The notes: generated by a model from the sequence alone, not told the origin. A DNA stretch of 64,000 bases from JBCBCP01 sp039817385 (GCA_039817385.1 JBCBVY010000006.1:281392-345391); one strand, 5' to 3'; counted from the first letter of the stretch, positions 27,011 through 35,765 are shown. Translations and numbers: made by a program.

Positions 27011-27961
27011 ATGGCCCGGTTTGTTCTGATCGCTGTCCTTTTATGCGCGGCACTCCCGCTACGCGCGCAGGAACTTGTCTTTGCAACGGTCGAACGTCCA
27101 CCGTTCAGCTTCAACGAAGGCGGTCAGATGGTCGGGTTCAGCATCGACCTGATGCGCGCGATCAGCGCGGAAATGGGTGCCGAAGTCCGGTTTGAACCAA
27201 AGCCCAGCTTTGCCGAGATGCTTAGCGCCGTTGAGCGCGCTGAGGTCGACGGCGCCATCGCCAACATCTCTATCACGGGCGGGCGCGAAGCGGTCATGGA
27301 CTTCACCCTGCCGATCTTTCGCAGCGGCTTGCAGATCATGGTCCACGCCGAAGACGGGCCAAGCCGCCTGCTGCCTGCCGTGATGACGCGCGAATTGGCG
27401 CTGGTCATGTTCGGGGGCCTCGCCCTGCTTGTGTCGATGGGCACCTTTGCGTGGCTGCTTGCGCCGCTGCTCACGCGCTCTGCCGGGGGGCGGGTGATCT
27501 CCGTGATCATGGGGACGGTCGCGCTGCTGGTGGTATCCATCATGGTGGCGAACCTGACAACGGCGCTGACCCTCCGGGGGCTGAAAGAACAAGTGGCCAG
27601 CCTTGACGATCTGGACGGGCGGCTGGTGGCGACCACTGCTGGATCGACAGCCAGCGCGTTTCTCGCGGGGCGCGACATCGGGCACGAGACCTTTGTCGAT
27701 TACATCTCGCTCATCGCTGCGTTCGAAGACAACGAACTGGATGCCGTGTTCTTCGATGCGCCGCTGCTGGCCTATTATGTCTCCACCGATGGGCGCGGAA
27801 AGGCGCGCCTGATCGACCGGGTCTTTCAGCCCGAGGATTACGGCATCGCCCTGCCGCAAGGCAGCGATCTGCGGGAACAGCTGAACCTCGCCCTGCTGGA
27901 GCTACAGGAAAGCGGCGCCTATGAGGCGCTTTACTGGAAGTGGTTCGAGACAACCCGGTAA
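27011..27961 (+). CDS. Ionotropic-glutamate-receptor-like protein without a pore loop
   Basis: 316 residues. A signal peptide (1-19) and solute-binding lobe S1 (21-118; ERPPFSFNEGGQMVGFSIDL, DGAIANISITGGREAVMDF) are followed by membrane segment 1 (129-150), a 10-residue linker and membrane segment 2 (161-186), ending VANLTTALTL. Lobe S2 runs to the C-terminus (LVATTAGSTASAF, DAVFFDAPLLAYYV). This is the order of prokaryotic iGluRs, and the end of segment 2 recalls their SYTANLxAFLT signature. The P-loop with its TVGYG-type filter, normally between the two helices, is absent. It probably senses an amino acid but is unlikely to conduct ions in the known way. Confidence 0.78.
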   Translation: MARFVLIAVLLCAALPLRAQELVFATVERPPFSFNEGGQMVGFSIDLMRAISAEMGAEVRFEPKPSFAEMLSAVERAEVDGAIANISITGGREAVMDFTLPIFRSGLQIMVHAEDGPSRLLPAVMTRELALVMFGGLALLVSMGTFAWLLAPLLTRSAGGRVISVIMGTVALLVVSIMVANLTTALTLRGLKEQVASLDDLDGRLVATTAGSTASAFLAGRDIGHETFVDYISLIAAFEDNELDAVFFDAPLLAYYVSTDGRGKARLIDRVFQPEDYGIALPQGSDLREQLNLALLELQESGAYEALYWKWFETTR

Positions 27962-27964
27962 GCC

Positions 27965-28792
27965 CTAGTCGCGCAGCAGCTCGTTGATGGAGGTCTTGGA
28001 CCGCGTCCGCTCGTCCACCCGCTTCACGATCACGGCGCAGTAAAGGTGTACGCCGTTTTTCGACGGCATTGAGCCTGCGACCACAACCGAGCCTTCCGGC
28101 ACTTCGCCGTAGATGACCTCACCGCTGTCGCGGTCCACGATCTTGGTCGACTGCCCGATAAAGACACCCATGCCCAGCACCGAGCCCTTTCGGACGATCA
28201 CGCCTTCAACCACTTCAGAGCGGGCGCCGATGAAACAGTCATCCTCGATGATGGTCGGGCCGGCCTGCATCGGCTCCAGCACCCCGCCAATGCCAACGCC
28301 GCCCGACAGGTGCACGTTCTTGCCGATCTGCGCGCAGGAGCCGACGGTCGCCCATGTGTCCACCATTGTGCCGCTATCCACATAGGCGCCAAGGTTCACG
28401 AAGGACGGCATCAGCACAACGCCAGGGGCGACGTAGGCGGATTTGCGGACGACGCAGTTGGGCACAGCGCGGAAGCCTGCGGCCTTCCATTGCTCATCGC
28501 CCCAGCCCTTGAACTTGCTGTCGACCTTATCCCACCAGCCGCCACCCTGGGGGCCGCCGTCCTGCTGTTCCATGTCCTTGAGGCGGAAGCCAAGCAGCAC
28601 GGCCTTTTTGGCCCACTGATTCACGTGCCAATCGCCGTTGTCTGTGGGTTCAGCGACGCGAAGGGATCCACTGTCGAGGGCGTTCAGGGTGCTTTCAATC
28701 GCATCGCGCGTCTCACCGGTTGTCGCGGGCGTGATGCTGTCGCGGGCGTCCCACGCAGCTTCGATGGCGGCTTCGAGTTGGGCGTTGGACAT
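27965..28792 (-). CDS. dapD: Tetrahydrodipicolinate N-succinyltransferase
   Basis: A 275-residue trimeric enzyme transferring succinyl from CoA to tetrahydrodipicolinate in the lysine/DAP pathway. An N-terminal helical domain precedes a left-handed beta-helix of hexapeptide repeats, visible as VAPGVVLMPSFVNLGAYVDSG, IGKNVHLSGGVGIGGVLEP and FIGARSEVVEGVIV. The ATG at 28792 is preceded by GGAGG; a longer frame to 28825 lacks similarity. Its stop lies three bases from that of the convergent receptor gene. Confidence 0.94.
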   Translation of the reverse strand: MSNAQLEAAIEAAWDARDSITPATTGETRDAIESTLNALDSGSLRVAEPTDNGDWHVNQWAKKAVLLGFRLKDMEQQDGGPQGGGWWDKVDSKFKGWGDEQWKAAGFRAVPNCVVRKSAYVAPGVVLMPSFVNLGAYVDSGTMVDTWATVGSCAQIGKNVHLSGGVGIGGVLEPMQAGPTIIEDDCFIGARSEVVEGVIVRKGSVLGMGVFIGQSTKIVDRDSGEVIYGEVPEGSVVVAGSMPSKNGVHLYCAVIVKRVDERTRSKTSINELLRD

Positions 28793-28854
28793 CGGTTTCC
28801 TCCGGATCAGCGTTTTGCAGGGCAATAGACGCGCAAAGTCGGAGGCGCAACGGG

Positions 28855-29274
28855 TTAGCGGCCATTGAAAAGATAGGCGTGCGCGTGTCCCGGAAAGGGC
28901 GCATCGAAGCGTGCCATCAGGCGGCTATAGCTGTAGCCAAGGTCCGAGGCCTTGGCGCAGCGGGTGTTGGTATCGCGCGTGACAAGCGCCAAGCCTGCCC
29001 CTGCTTCGCACAGTGCATAGCCCTTGCCGTTCAAGCGTGATTGCAGGTCCGCCCAGTTTTTCGCATAGGCAAAGTCATCCGCGAGGAGCGCCCGCAGGGG
29101 CGCGATCGAGCGCTCATCAGGCCTTGGGGCCTTCTTCGCTTTGCGCGCGCGTCTGAAAAGGTCACGCGCGATGGCGTCGCGGATCACGGCGCCCGGATCC
29201 CAGCCTTCGTCCTGTGCGACGCGGCGCAGGGCAGCAAGGGTCTCGTCGGTGATTTCAAGACTGATCCGGGGCAT
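28855..29274 (-). CDS. Hypothetical protein with ribbon-helix-helix-like N-terminus
   Basis: 139 residues, not recognised. The first 50 residues (PRISLEITDETLAALRRVAQD, PGAVIRDAIARDLF) look like a ribbon-helix-helix DNA-binding unit, followed by a basic stretch (RRARKAKKAPRPDE). The C-terminal 80 residues are of unknown fold with YALCEAGAGLALVTRDTNT and end in an aromatic tail. Start ATG at 29274, chosen because the RHH strand begins there. The divergent LOG gene starts 57 bp away, so it could regulate itself or that gene. Confidence 0.65.
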   Translation of the reverse strand: MPRISLEITDETLAALRRVAQDEGWDPGAVIRDAIARDLFRRARKAKKAPRPDERSIAPLRALLADDFAYAKNWADLQSRLNGKGYALCEAGAGLALVTRDTNTRCAKASDLGYSYSRLMARFDAPFPGHAHAYLFNGR

Positions 29275-29331
29275 ATGGCCAGCGTGGTCCAGCAAGGTTA
29301 AGCATTGGTGAACAGCGCCGAGGGAGGCCAC

Positions 29332-30174
29332 ATGAAAGACGACCGTATCAGCCCGTTCCGTGATGCCCATACCGACCGCGAAGCCGCCGCAGGCGTGCCC
29401 AACACGCCGCAGACCCGCGCGCCGGCCTATGCCCTCGCCTTTGCCGATCCGGAATTCCTGTGCCGGGATGAGCTGCGCCCGGTCCGCCTGCAGTTGGAGC
29501 TTCTGAAGCCCGAAATGCTGATGAATGAAGCCGGGATCGAATCGACCATCGTGCTGTTTGGCGGCGCGCGCATTCCGGAGCCGGACAAGAAAGCCGGCGC
29601 GCGGACCAAGACCCTCGCGGAGCTGTCGAAATTCTATGACGAGGCGCGCAGCTTTTCCCGCCTGATGACCGAACGGTCAATTGAATCGGGCGGCACGCAG
29701 GATGTGGTGGTAACAGGGGGCGGTCCCGGCGTGATGGAGGCCGGAAACCGAGGCGCGGTGGATGCGGGCGGCGCGTCTATCGGGCTGAACATCGTTTTGC
29801 CGCATGAACAGGCGCCGAACCCCTATGTCACGCCTGACCTGTGCTTCAACTTCCACTATTTCGCCATTCGCAAAATGCACTTTCTGGTGCGGGCAAAGGC
29901 GATCTGCGTCTTCCCGGGGGGCTTCGGCACCCTGGACGAGCTGTTCGAGGCGCTGACGCTGATCCAGACAGGCCGGATGGAGCGTGTGCCCTTCCTGCTC
30001 TTCGGGCGCGCTTTCTGGGAAAGCATCATCAACTGGGACGCGTTGTCCGAAGCCGGTACGATCTCGGCGGATGATCTGGACCTTTTCCGCTTTGTCGAAA
30101 CCGCCGATGAGGCGGTCGCGGCGATTGATGCGTGGGGGCCAGCGAATCGGCGGGACGCGATCCCGGGCCGTTAG
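29332..30174 (+). CDS. LOG family protein (Rossmann-fold, lysine-decarboxylase-like)
   Basis: 280 residues. The nucleotide-binding signature PGGFGTLDELFE (pattern PGGxGTxxE) and the upstream TGGGPGVMEAGNRGA identify the LOG/YgdH family. LOG enzymes cleave the ribose 5'-phosphate from N6-substituted AMP; YgdH/PpnN-type relatives cleave purine and pyrimidine nucleoside monophosphates. The 85-residue N-terminal extension before the core is common in the longer alphaproteobacterial members. The ATG at 29332 has GAGGGAGG upstream; a GTG at 29305 is in frame but lacks an RBS. Confidence 0.88.
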   Translation: MKDDRISPFRDAHTDREAAAGVPNTPQTRAPAYALAFADPEFLCRDELRPVRLQLELLKPEMLMNEAGIESTIVLFGGARIPEPDKKAGARTKTLAELSKFYDEARSFSRLMTERSIESGGTQDVVVTGGGPGVMEAGNRGAVDAGGASIGLNIVLPHEQAPNPYVTPDLCFNFHYFAIRKMHFLVRAKAICVFPGGFGTLDELFEALTLIQTGRMERVPFLLFGRAFWESIINWDALSEAGTISADDLDLFRFVETADEAVAAIDAWGPANRRDAIPGR

Positions 30175-30180
30175 CCGCGA

Positions 30181-30393
30181 TCAGGCCGACAGATCGGGCG
30201 GGATGGCGCAGATGTGGACCCGGTGCGGCAGCGATTCCACATAATCGCCTTCCGCGGTTTCGCGGATCGTGTAGCCGTACCCGGCAAGGCGGTGTTTCCA
30301 TTCGCGGCGGGACAGGGACTGGCTGCGCTCGCGGGCGACGATGTCGAGGACCTGCGCGGCGATCACAACGTTCTGGTCAACGATGATGGACAT
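30181..30393 (-). CDS. Small conserved hypothetical protein, 70 aa
   Basis: Not recognised by name. No signal or membrane segment; contains RREWKHRLAGYGYTIRETAEGDYVESLPH, which looks like a helix followed by a small beta unit. The ATG at 30393 has GGAG six bases upstream, and the frame stays coding-like to its stop, so I regard it as real. It converges on the LOG gene with six bases between stops. Confidence 0.6.
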   Translation of the reverse strand: MSIIVDQNVVIAAQVLDIVARERSQSLSRREWKHRLAGYGYTIRETAEGDYVESLPHRVHICAIPPDLSA

Positions 30394-30545
30394 GTGTTTT
30401 CTCCGATAGGCATGTCTTGATGCCTGCCACACTGCCCCCCGCCCGTGGCGGGATTGGTGCGGGATCGGGAAAAGATTGTGACCATTTCGGGAACAACGCT
30501 GCGCCAGTCCACGCTGCAGCCGCGCCGCGCCTCTGCGCGCGCGCA

Positions 30546-31400
30546 TCATTGCGTCGCCATCTCTTTCCGCAGTGACGTCAACCGGTCTACCTCCGCCTTG
30601 GCGCGTTTGATGGCACGTTTGTCGGACCTCTTGATGCCCCAGGCCTGTTCGGGATCAGGGAACATTTCACGGGTGATTGCGGCCTGTTGTTTTAGCCACT
30701 TCAACGTGCCTTCTGCCTGTTTGATCCGTTCGTCCAGATCGCCCACCGCGAATGTGCGCACGGCTGGAGAGCGGACCGGAAATCCCTGAAACCCTGTCTC
30801 GAACGAACGGGCCTCATCAAGCCGAGGGGGGCGGCCGCGCTTGCAGTCAAACGTCACGCTTCCGCTGAAGCGCATGTCATAGGGCACCCCAATGCAGATC
30901 AAACCCTTTGGCGCACCCTTGGGCATCATCACCTGCACCATCACCCAGTTGATCGCGAGGTAGATCGACCAAGACTTGTCCGCACCAAATTCGGCAAGGT
31001 AGTCCTTGATCGGGATGTCCAGCGTCCGCTCGCCGAACAATTTGAAGATATCTGCCACCGTATCTGTCACGACAAGCTTGCCGCTGGCTTTGGCAAAACT
31101 GTCCGCGAGCGCCTTGTCCGCCTTCCCCGTATTCCGCCCCTGCGCGTTCAAGCCAATGATCGTGACCCACGGAGACAGCCACAGCTTTCCATTCGGCAAG
31201 GTGTGAAAGGCATTCACAGTGCGTGTCTTGCAGTCATACTCCGCCACCTTCCGCACCCGCAGCTGGGACAGATCCCGCGACGCTTTTTCAAGCGGCGTAG
31301 CCGGGCCAAGAAACCCCCCAAGGAGGTGCAGATTGTGATTGATCAGCTTGTAATCGACGTAGGCGATATCAAACGTTCCGGTCCCGATCGTCAGCGTCAT
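30546..31400 (-). CDS. Hypothetical protein with C-terminal basic coiled coil, 284 aa
   Basis: Not recognised. No signal peptide. The N-terminal 210 residues are mixed alpha/beta (TLTIGTGTFDIAYVDYKLIN, NAFHTLPNGKLWLSPWVTII). The last 70 residues are charged and helical (DERIKQAEGTLKWLKQQAA, RAIKRAKAEVDRLTSLRKEM), predicted to form a coiled coil. Codon use resembles the neighbours. Start ATG at 31400, five codons after an in-frame alternative. It follows rlmN by 42 bp on the same strand and could be cotranscribed. Confidence 0.6.
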   Translation of the reverse strand: MTLTIGTGTFDIAYVDYKLINHNLHLLGGFLGPATPLEKASRDLSQLRVRKVAEYDCKTRTVNAFHTLPNGKLWLSPWVTIIGLNAQGRNTGKADKALADSFAKASGKLVVTDTVADIFKLFGERTLDIPIKDYLAEFGADKSWSIYLAINWVMVQVMMPKGAPKGLICIGVPYDMRFSGSVTFDCKRGRPPRLDEARSFETGFQGFPVRSPAVRTFAVGDLDERIKQAEGTLKWLKQQAAITREMFPDPEQAWGIKRSDKRAIKRAKAEVDRLTSLRKEMATQ

Positions 31401-31442
31401 GGCAGCCCCTCCCGGGCGCAATGATGCCCCGAAAGCGCCGAA

Positions 31443-32621
31443 TCAGGAAGCCAGGCCCGTTTCCGCCGCGATCTGAGCGCGGGATTTGCGGGCACGCTCG
31501 GTCGCTGACTTCAGCTGGCCGCAGGCCGCCATGATGTCTTCGCCCCGCGGCGTGCGGATCGGCGAGGCGTAGCCGGCCTGGTAGATGATGTTGGCAAAGG
31601 CCCGGATACGGTTGTTTGAGGATCGCTTGTAAGGCGCACCCGGCCATTCGTTGAACGGGATCAGGTTGATCTTGGCCGGGATGCCGTCGATCAGCCGCAG
31701 CAGGCGGTGCGCGTCCGCGTCGCTGTCGTTCACGCCGTCCAGCATGACATATTCAAAGGTGATCCGCTCGGAATTGCGCCCGCGGGGATAGGCACGCAGA
31801 GCCTCAAGCAGCGTCTCGATGTTCCAGCGCTTGTTGATCGGCACCAGCTTGTCGCGCACGGCGTCCGTGGTGGCGTGGAAGGAGACGGCCAGCTGGCAGC
31901 CGATCTCGTTCGCGGTCCGCTCAATCTCCGGCACGACGCCTGAGGTCGACAGGGTGATCCGCCGACGCGACAGGGCAATCCCTTCGGCGTCCATCGCGAT
32001 CTTCATCGCATCGCGGACGTTTTCAAAGTTGTAGAGTGGCTCGCCCATGCCCATCAGGACGATGTTGGACAGAAGTCGGGTTTCGTCCTTTGGCTCCCCC
32101 GGCACGGGCCATTCGTCCAGATCGTCGCGGGCCATCATGACCTGGCCGATGATCTCTGCCGCGGTCAGGTTGCGGACAAGCTTCTGGGTGCCGGTGTGGC
32201 AGAAAGAACAGGTGAGCGTGCAACCGACCTGAGACGAGACGCAAAGCGTGCCGCGGTCTTCTTCAGGGATGTAGACGACTTCGACCTCATGCCCGCCCGC
32301 GATGCGGACAAGCCACTTGCGGGTGCCGTCGGTGGAGACCTGCTTGCTGACCACCTCGGGGATCTCAATTACGAAATGCTCGGCCAGCTGCGCGCGGTAG
32401 GCTTTGGCAAGGTTTGTCATGTCGGCAAAGTCGCGTTTGCCCCATTGGTAGATCCACGCCCAGATCTGACCCACGCGCATCTTCGCCTGTTTCTCCGGTG
32501 TGCCCATCCCGATCAACGCGTCGCGCATTTGCTCGCGCGTGAGACCCACAAGGTTTTGCGGCCCCTCCGGCACTTTGCGGGGGATGGTCAGGACGTCTTG
32601 GGTGATCGGCGCGTCGGGCAT
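31443..32621 (-). CDS. rlmN: Dual-specificity RNA methyltransferase RlmN
   Basis: A 392-residue radical-SAM enzyme methylating C2 of A2503 in 23S rRNA and A37 in some tRNAs. The cluster-binding CxxxCxxC is in QVGCTLTCSFCHTG. Other family parts are MGMGEPLYNFENV, the S-containing ITLSTSGVVPEI, and the late Cys in MAACGQL, which forms the methylated intermediate. N-terminal REQMRDALIGMGTPEKQAKMRVGQIW is the typical RlmN accessory domain. The ATG at 32621 gives the family start. Confidence 0.94.
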   Translation of the reverse strand: MPDAPITQDVLTIPRKVPEGPQNLVGLTREQMRDALIGMGTPEKQAKMRVGQIWAWIYQWGKRDFADMTNLAKAYRAQLAEHFVIEIPEVVSKQVSTDGTRKWLVRIAGGHEVEVVYIPEEDRGTLCVSSQVGCTLTCSFCHTGTQKLVRNLTAAEIIGQVMMARDDLDEWPVPGEPKDETRLLSNIVLMGMGEPLYNFENVRDAMKIAMDAEGIALSRRRITLSTSGVVPEIERTANEIGCQLAVSFHATTDAVRDKLVPINKRWNIETLLEALRAYPRGRNSERITFEYVMLDGVNDSDADAHRLLRLIDGIPAKINLIPFNEWPGAPYKRSSNNRIRAFANIIYQAGYASPIRTPRGEDIMAACGQLKSATERARKSRAQIAAETGLAS

Positions 32622-32694
32622 GTTTACGGTCCCTGAGTGGGGTGAAGTGGGCCTGATATATGAGGTCCGCGCAAATTCCAAATGCTTCAGTCAC

Positions 32695-32754
32695 GGTGGG
32701 TTGAAAACCCACCCTACGGTGCGGCGCGATTGTAGGGTGGGGTTCTACCCCACC
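32695..32754. repeat. Compound palindromic element (three nested hairpins)
   Basis: GGTGGGTT-GAA-AACCCACC (32695-32713) and GGTGGGGT-TCT-ACCCCACC (32736-32754) are perfect hairpins. The inner arms CCACCCTAC (32709-32717) and GTAGGGTGG (32732-32740) can pair instead, so two alternative folds exist. It lies between rlmN and the convergently placed end of the next minus-strand gene. Related GTAGGGTGGG-type palindromes are scattered in many bacterial genomes; a simpler relative stands at 39426-39443. Confidence 0.7.
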
Positions 32755-32759
32755 GCCCG

Positions 32760-33170
32760 TCAAAACGGTTTGGCCACCACGACGTAGAGGATGGCGATCA
32801 CGCCAAACACGCTGATCTCGTTGAACACCCGCAGCCAGCGGTCCGATTCATCAAACCGGCCCGCCCGCGCCCGCGCGACCAGAACGCCTGTCCACGTGTA
32901 GTGGCCCGCAAGCAACGCGACGAGGCCCAGCTTGACCCAGACCCACGTGTCAAACTGCCAGAGGTAACCAAGATAAAGGCCGGTGCCGAGGGCAATCACC
33001 CCCAGCCCCGCCGAAAAGCGGTAGAGGCGAAAGGTCAGATCACCCAGAGGGCCGTCTTCGCCCGTCTTCGCAAAGTCACGCTTCCAATAGATCAGCGCGC
33101 GCGGGACCGCGAAGATGCTGGTCATCCAGCCCATCACGCACAGGATGTGGATGATCTTGACCGTAATCAC
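32760..33170 (-). CDS. HemJ/CopD-like integral membrane protein
   Basis: 136 residues with four hydrophobic segments. The first, KIIHILCVMGWMTSIFAVPRALIY, carries the histidine and the W-x(3)-F-x(2)-PR wording of the HemJ (UPF0093) and CopD group. HemJ oxidises protoporphyrinogen IX in bacteria lacking HemG and HemY; CopD-like members may handle copper. The start is GTG at 33170, immediately after the ialB stop, so the two are cotranscribed. HemJ is a reasonable guess but not established. Confidence 0.65.
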   Translation of the reverse strand: MITVKIIHILCVMGWMTSIFAVPRALIYWKRDFAKTGEDGPLGDLTFRLYRFSAGLGVIALGTGLYLGYLWQFDTWVWVKLGLVALLAGHYTWTGVLVARARAGRFDESDRWLRVFNEISVFGVIAILYVVVAKPF

Positions 33171-33698
33171 TTAGCCGCCGCAGCGTGCCTCGGCGTCTTC
33201 GACCGCGGCGGTAAAGCCAAGCAGGCTGAACGTGTCGCGCGTCGTGGTGCCCCGGCTGGACACGCCCGTGACAACCGCTTGCGCGCCGCGCTTCATCGCG
33301 GTCACGATCTTGGCATCGTCCGACGTTGTCGCGGGCCAGGCCCATTCACCATCGGTGAAAAGCTCAAACTCGGTGCCGCTGATCTCAAGGTTCACCGTGC
33401 TGCCCTCACGAAACGGGTAGCCGCCGGTGAAGGCCACCTGACCCGATGCATCCGCAGAGGGGCGGTAAAACACCATCAACAGGATCTGGCCGCGCGTGGC
33501 AGCCACAACGCGTCCGTCGCGGGTGTTCACGATTTCCTTCGGTGTCGACACGCCCCAGCACTCGGTTGGATTGTCTTCGACAAAGACGCTCCAATCGGTG
33601 TTGGCGCCCACCTGGTTGGTGCTGGTCGCCTGTGCCAGTGCGCCGGTTGCAAGGCAGACCGCCAGCGCGGCGCCTGTAATGCAATGGGTCCAGTTCAT
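33171..33698 (-). CDS. Invasion-associated locus B (IalB) family protein
   Basis: A 175-residue periplasmic protein with a signal peptide (GAALAVCLATGALAQ) and the IalB core: WSVFVEDNPTECWGVSTP, ILLMVFYRPS, FTGGYPF and FSLLGFTAAVEDAEARC. The two conserved cysteines near residue 47 and the C-terminus probably form a disulfide. The name comes from Bartonella erythrocyte invasion, but most alphaproteobacteria carry homologues without host contact. Start ATG at 33698. Confidence 0.85.
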   Translation of the reverse strand: MNWTHCITGAALAVCLATGALAQATSTNQVGANTDWSVFVEDNPTECWGVSTPKEIVNTRDGRVVAATRGQILLMVFYRPSADASGQVAFTGGYPFREGSTVNLEISGTEFELFTDGEWAWPATTSDDAKIVTAMKRGAQAVVTGVSSRGTTTRDTFSLLGFTAAVEDAEARCGG

Positions 33699-33847
33699 GT
33701 CCTCATGGCCTCCGCGCCATTTATCCTCAATACGTGCGGCCTCTTGATCGGGCCGTCAATTATCTCGACAAGTCTCATAATTACGCGAAAGATGCGCGTC
33801 CGGAAACCTCTATTGGCAGGTTTTCGCCAAGTTGTGAGGGGCATGGA

Positions 33848-34825
33848 ATGCAAACGGGCGAAGCGATGGTGGAGCTGTGGCGCGGGCCGCTGCTGGAGTC
33901 GGTGCATCGTGGTCATGCGGTGATCTGGGGGCCGGGGGGGCTTGAGCGGTCCTGGGGCAATCCGGAGGAGATCGTCTTCCCCCGCTCATCCGCCAAGATG
34001 GTGCAGGCGCTGCCGCTGATCGAAAGTGGCGCGGCCGCGGCGTTCGGGTTGGGGCCCGAGCATCTGGCGCTGGCCTGCGCCTCCCATAACGGGGCGGAAA
34101 TTCACACCAGCCGGGTCGCGCGCTGGCTCGACCATATCGGCCGCGGCGACGATGATCTGCGCTGCGGCCCGCAGGAGCCTCAAGACGTGCCTGCCCGCGA
34201 TGGGCTGATCCGCGCGCATAGCGGGCCGTGCCAGATGCACAACAATTGCTCTGGCAAGCATGCGGGGTTCCTGACGCTGGCCAAACATCTGGGTGCAGGG
34301 CCGGAGTATAATGATCCGGACCACCCGGTGCAGCGTGCCGCGCGCGAAGCGCAGGAGCGGCTGACCGGCGAGGAAAGCTATGGCTTTGGCATCGACGGGT
34401 GCAGCGCGCCGAATTTCGCGTTCTCCTTGCAAGGGGTGGCCCGCGCGATGGCTGCATTTGCTGCCGCCCCGGACGGCAGTGCCGAAGCGACGTTGCGCAA
34501 TGCCATGACGGCACATCCGGATCTGGTCGCGGGGGAAGGCCGCGCCTGCACCCTTCTGATGCGTGCAATGGAGGGGCGCGTTGCGCTCAAGACCGGGACG
34601 GAGGGGTTTTTCATCGCCATCATCCCGGAAAAGCGGATGGGTGTGGCGCTCAAGATCGTTGATGGCACCCGCCGCGCGGCGGAATGCGCGATTGCGGCGA
34701 TCCTCGTGCAGCTTGGCGTTCTAAAGGCCGATCACCCGGCGACGCTGGAGTTCCTGAACGCGCCGATCCGCAACTGGCGCGGTATCCAGACAGGCTGGCA
34801 GCGCGCGGCGCCCGGGTTGATCTGA
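33848..34825 (+). CDS. Asparaginase, rhizobial type II (PF06089)
   Basis: A 325-residue cytoplasmic enzyme of the L-asparaginase II family found in rhizobia and Rhodobacterales. Signature segments: SVHRGHAVIWGPGG, FPRSSAKMVQALPLIESGAA, CASHNGAEIHT, CSGKHAGFLTLAKHL (the serine-lysine tandem) and GFGIDGCSAPNF. It hydrolyses asparagine to aspartate and ammonia. Start ATG at 33848; a second ATG six codons on is possible. Confidence 0.88.
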   Translation: MQTGEAMVELWRGPLLESVHRGHAVIWGPGGLERSWGNPEEIVFPRSSAKMVQALPLIESGAAAAFGLGPEHLALACASHNGAEIHTSRVARWLDHIGRGDDDLRCGPQEPQDVPARDGLIRAHSGPCQMHNNCSGKHAGFLTLAKHLGAGPEYNDPDHPVQRAAREAQERLTGEESYGFGIDGCSAPNFAFSLQGVARAMAAFAAAPDGSAEATLRNAMTAHPDLVAGEGRACTLLMRAMEGRVALKTGTEGFFIAIIPEKRMGVALKIVDGTRRAAECAIAAILVQLGVLKADHPATLEFLNAPIRNWRGIQTGWQRAAPGLI

Positions 34826-34834
34826 CGCGTGGGC

Positions 34835-35719
34835 CTATGCGCCCGGGATGACAAATTCGCTCTTGGCATAGCCTTGAAGATACAGCAGCGCGGTCAGGTC
34901 GCCAAAGTTGACCCGCACCGCGCAGGCTTCGGCGACCGACGGTTTCGCGTGCATTGCAACGCCAAGCCCGGCAAGGCCCAACATGCCCAAATCATTCGCC
35001 CCGTCTCCAACGGCAAGGCACTGATCGTCGGTGATACCCCGCTGCGCCGTCAGCTCGTCCACGGCGTCCATCTTGGCCTGCTGGCCAAGGACGGGTTTTT
35101 GCACCGCGCCGGTCAGGGCGCCGTTCTCTTCCAAAAGGACATTGGCCCGGTGTTCGTCAAAGCCCAAGTAGGTCGCGACCGGACCTGTGAATGCGGTAAA
35201 GCCACCGGACACCAATGCGGTGTAAGCACCTGCAGCCTTCATCGTTGCCAGCAGGGTCGTGCCGCCGGGTGTGTAGGTAATGCGCTCGGCCAGAACCTGC
35301 CCGATCACGTCCGTCGGCAAGCCTTTGAGCAGTGCAACACGCGCGTCGATGGCCTCCTCGAAATCCAGCTCGCCATTCATCGCTTTGGCGGTGATCTCCT
35401 TCACCTGATCGCCAAACCCGGCGACATCGGCCAGCTCGTCAATGCATTCCTGCTGGATCATTGTGCTGTCCATATCTGCCAGCAGCAGCATCTTGCGGCG
35501 CCCTTCCCGCGGTTGCATCACCAGATCAACGCGCGCGGTCTGCAGATCGGCCCAGACGTCCCAGAAATTGTCCGGCATCGTATGCAAGCCAAATTCCGCG
35601 GCCTCGCCTTGGGACAGCCAAAGGACATCGTCGCCGCCCCACGCATTGCGCAGGTTGTCGGGCAGGGCCGCGTCAAGGCCGCCCGGTTCCGCGATAAGGC
35701 TCACCACAAGGTCGTGCAT
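34835..35719 (-). CDS. serB: Phosphoserine phosphatase
   Basis: A 294-residue HAD phosphatase giving L-serine, the last step of the phosphorylated pathway. HAD motif I is LLADMDSTMIQQECIDELAD, motif II is LVSGGFTAFTG, and motif III/IV is AVGDGANDLGMLGLAG. The N-terminal 90 residues form the ACT-like regulatory domain of long SerB proteins. The ATG at 35719 is the family start, although the frame is open to 36013. It is divergent from serC-serA across 151 bp, so all three pathway genes share one regulatory region. Confidence 0.93.
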   Translation of the reverse strand: MHDLVVSLIAEPGGLDAALPDNLRNAWGGDDVLWLSQGEAAEFGLHTMPDNFWDVWADLQTARVDLVMQPREGRRKMLLLADMDSTMIQQECIDELADVAGFGDQVKEITAKAMNGELDFEEAIDARVALLKGLPTDVIGQVLAERITYTPGGTTLLATMKAAGAYTALVSGGFTAFTGPVATYLGFDEHRANVLLEENGALTGAVQKPVLGQQAKMDAVDELTAQRGITDDQCLAVGDGANDLGMLGLAGLGVAMHAKPSVAEACAVRVNFGDLTALLYLQGYAKSEFVIPGA

Positions 35720-35765
35720 GTTTCCGATCCACTCCGTTTGTGTCCCCGCGGGACGCCGCAGCGGC

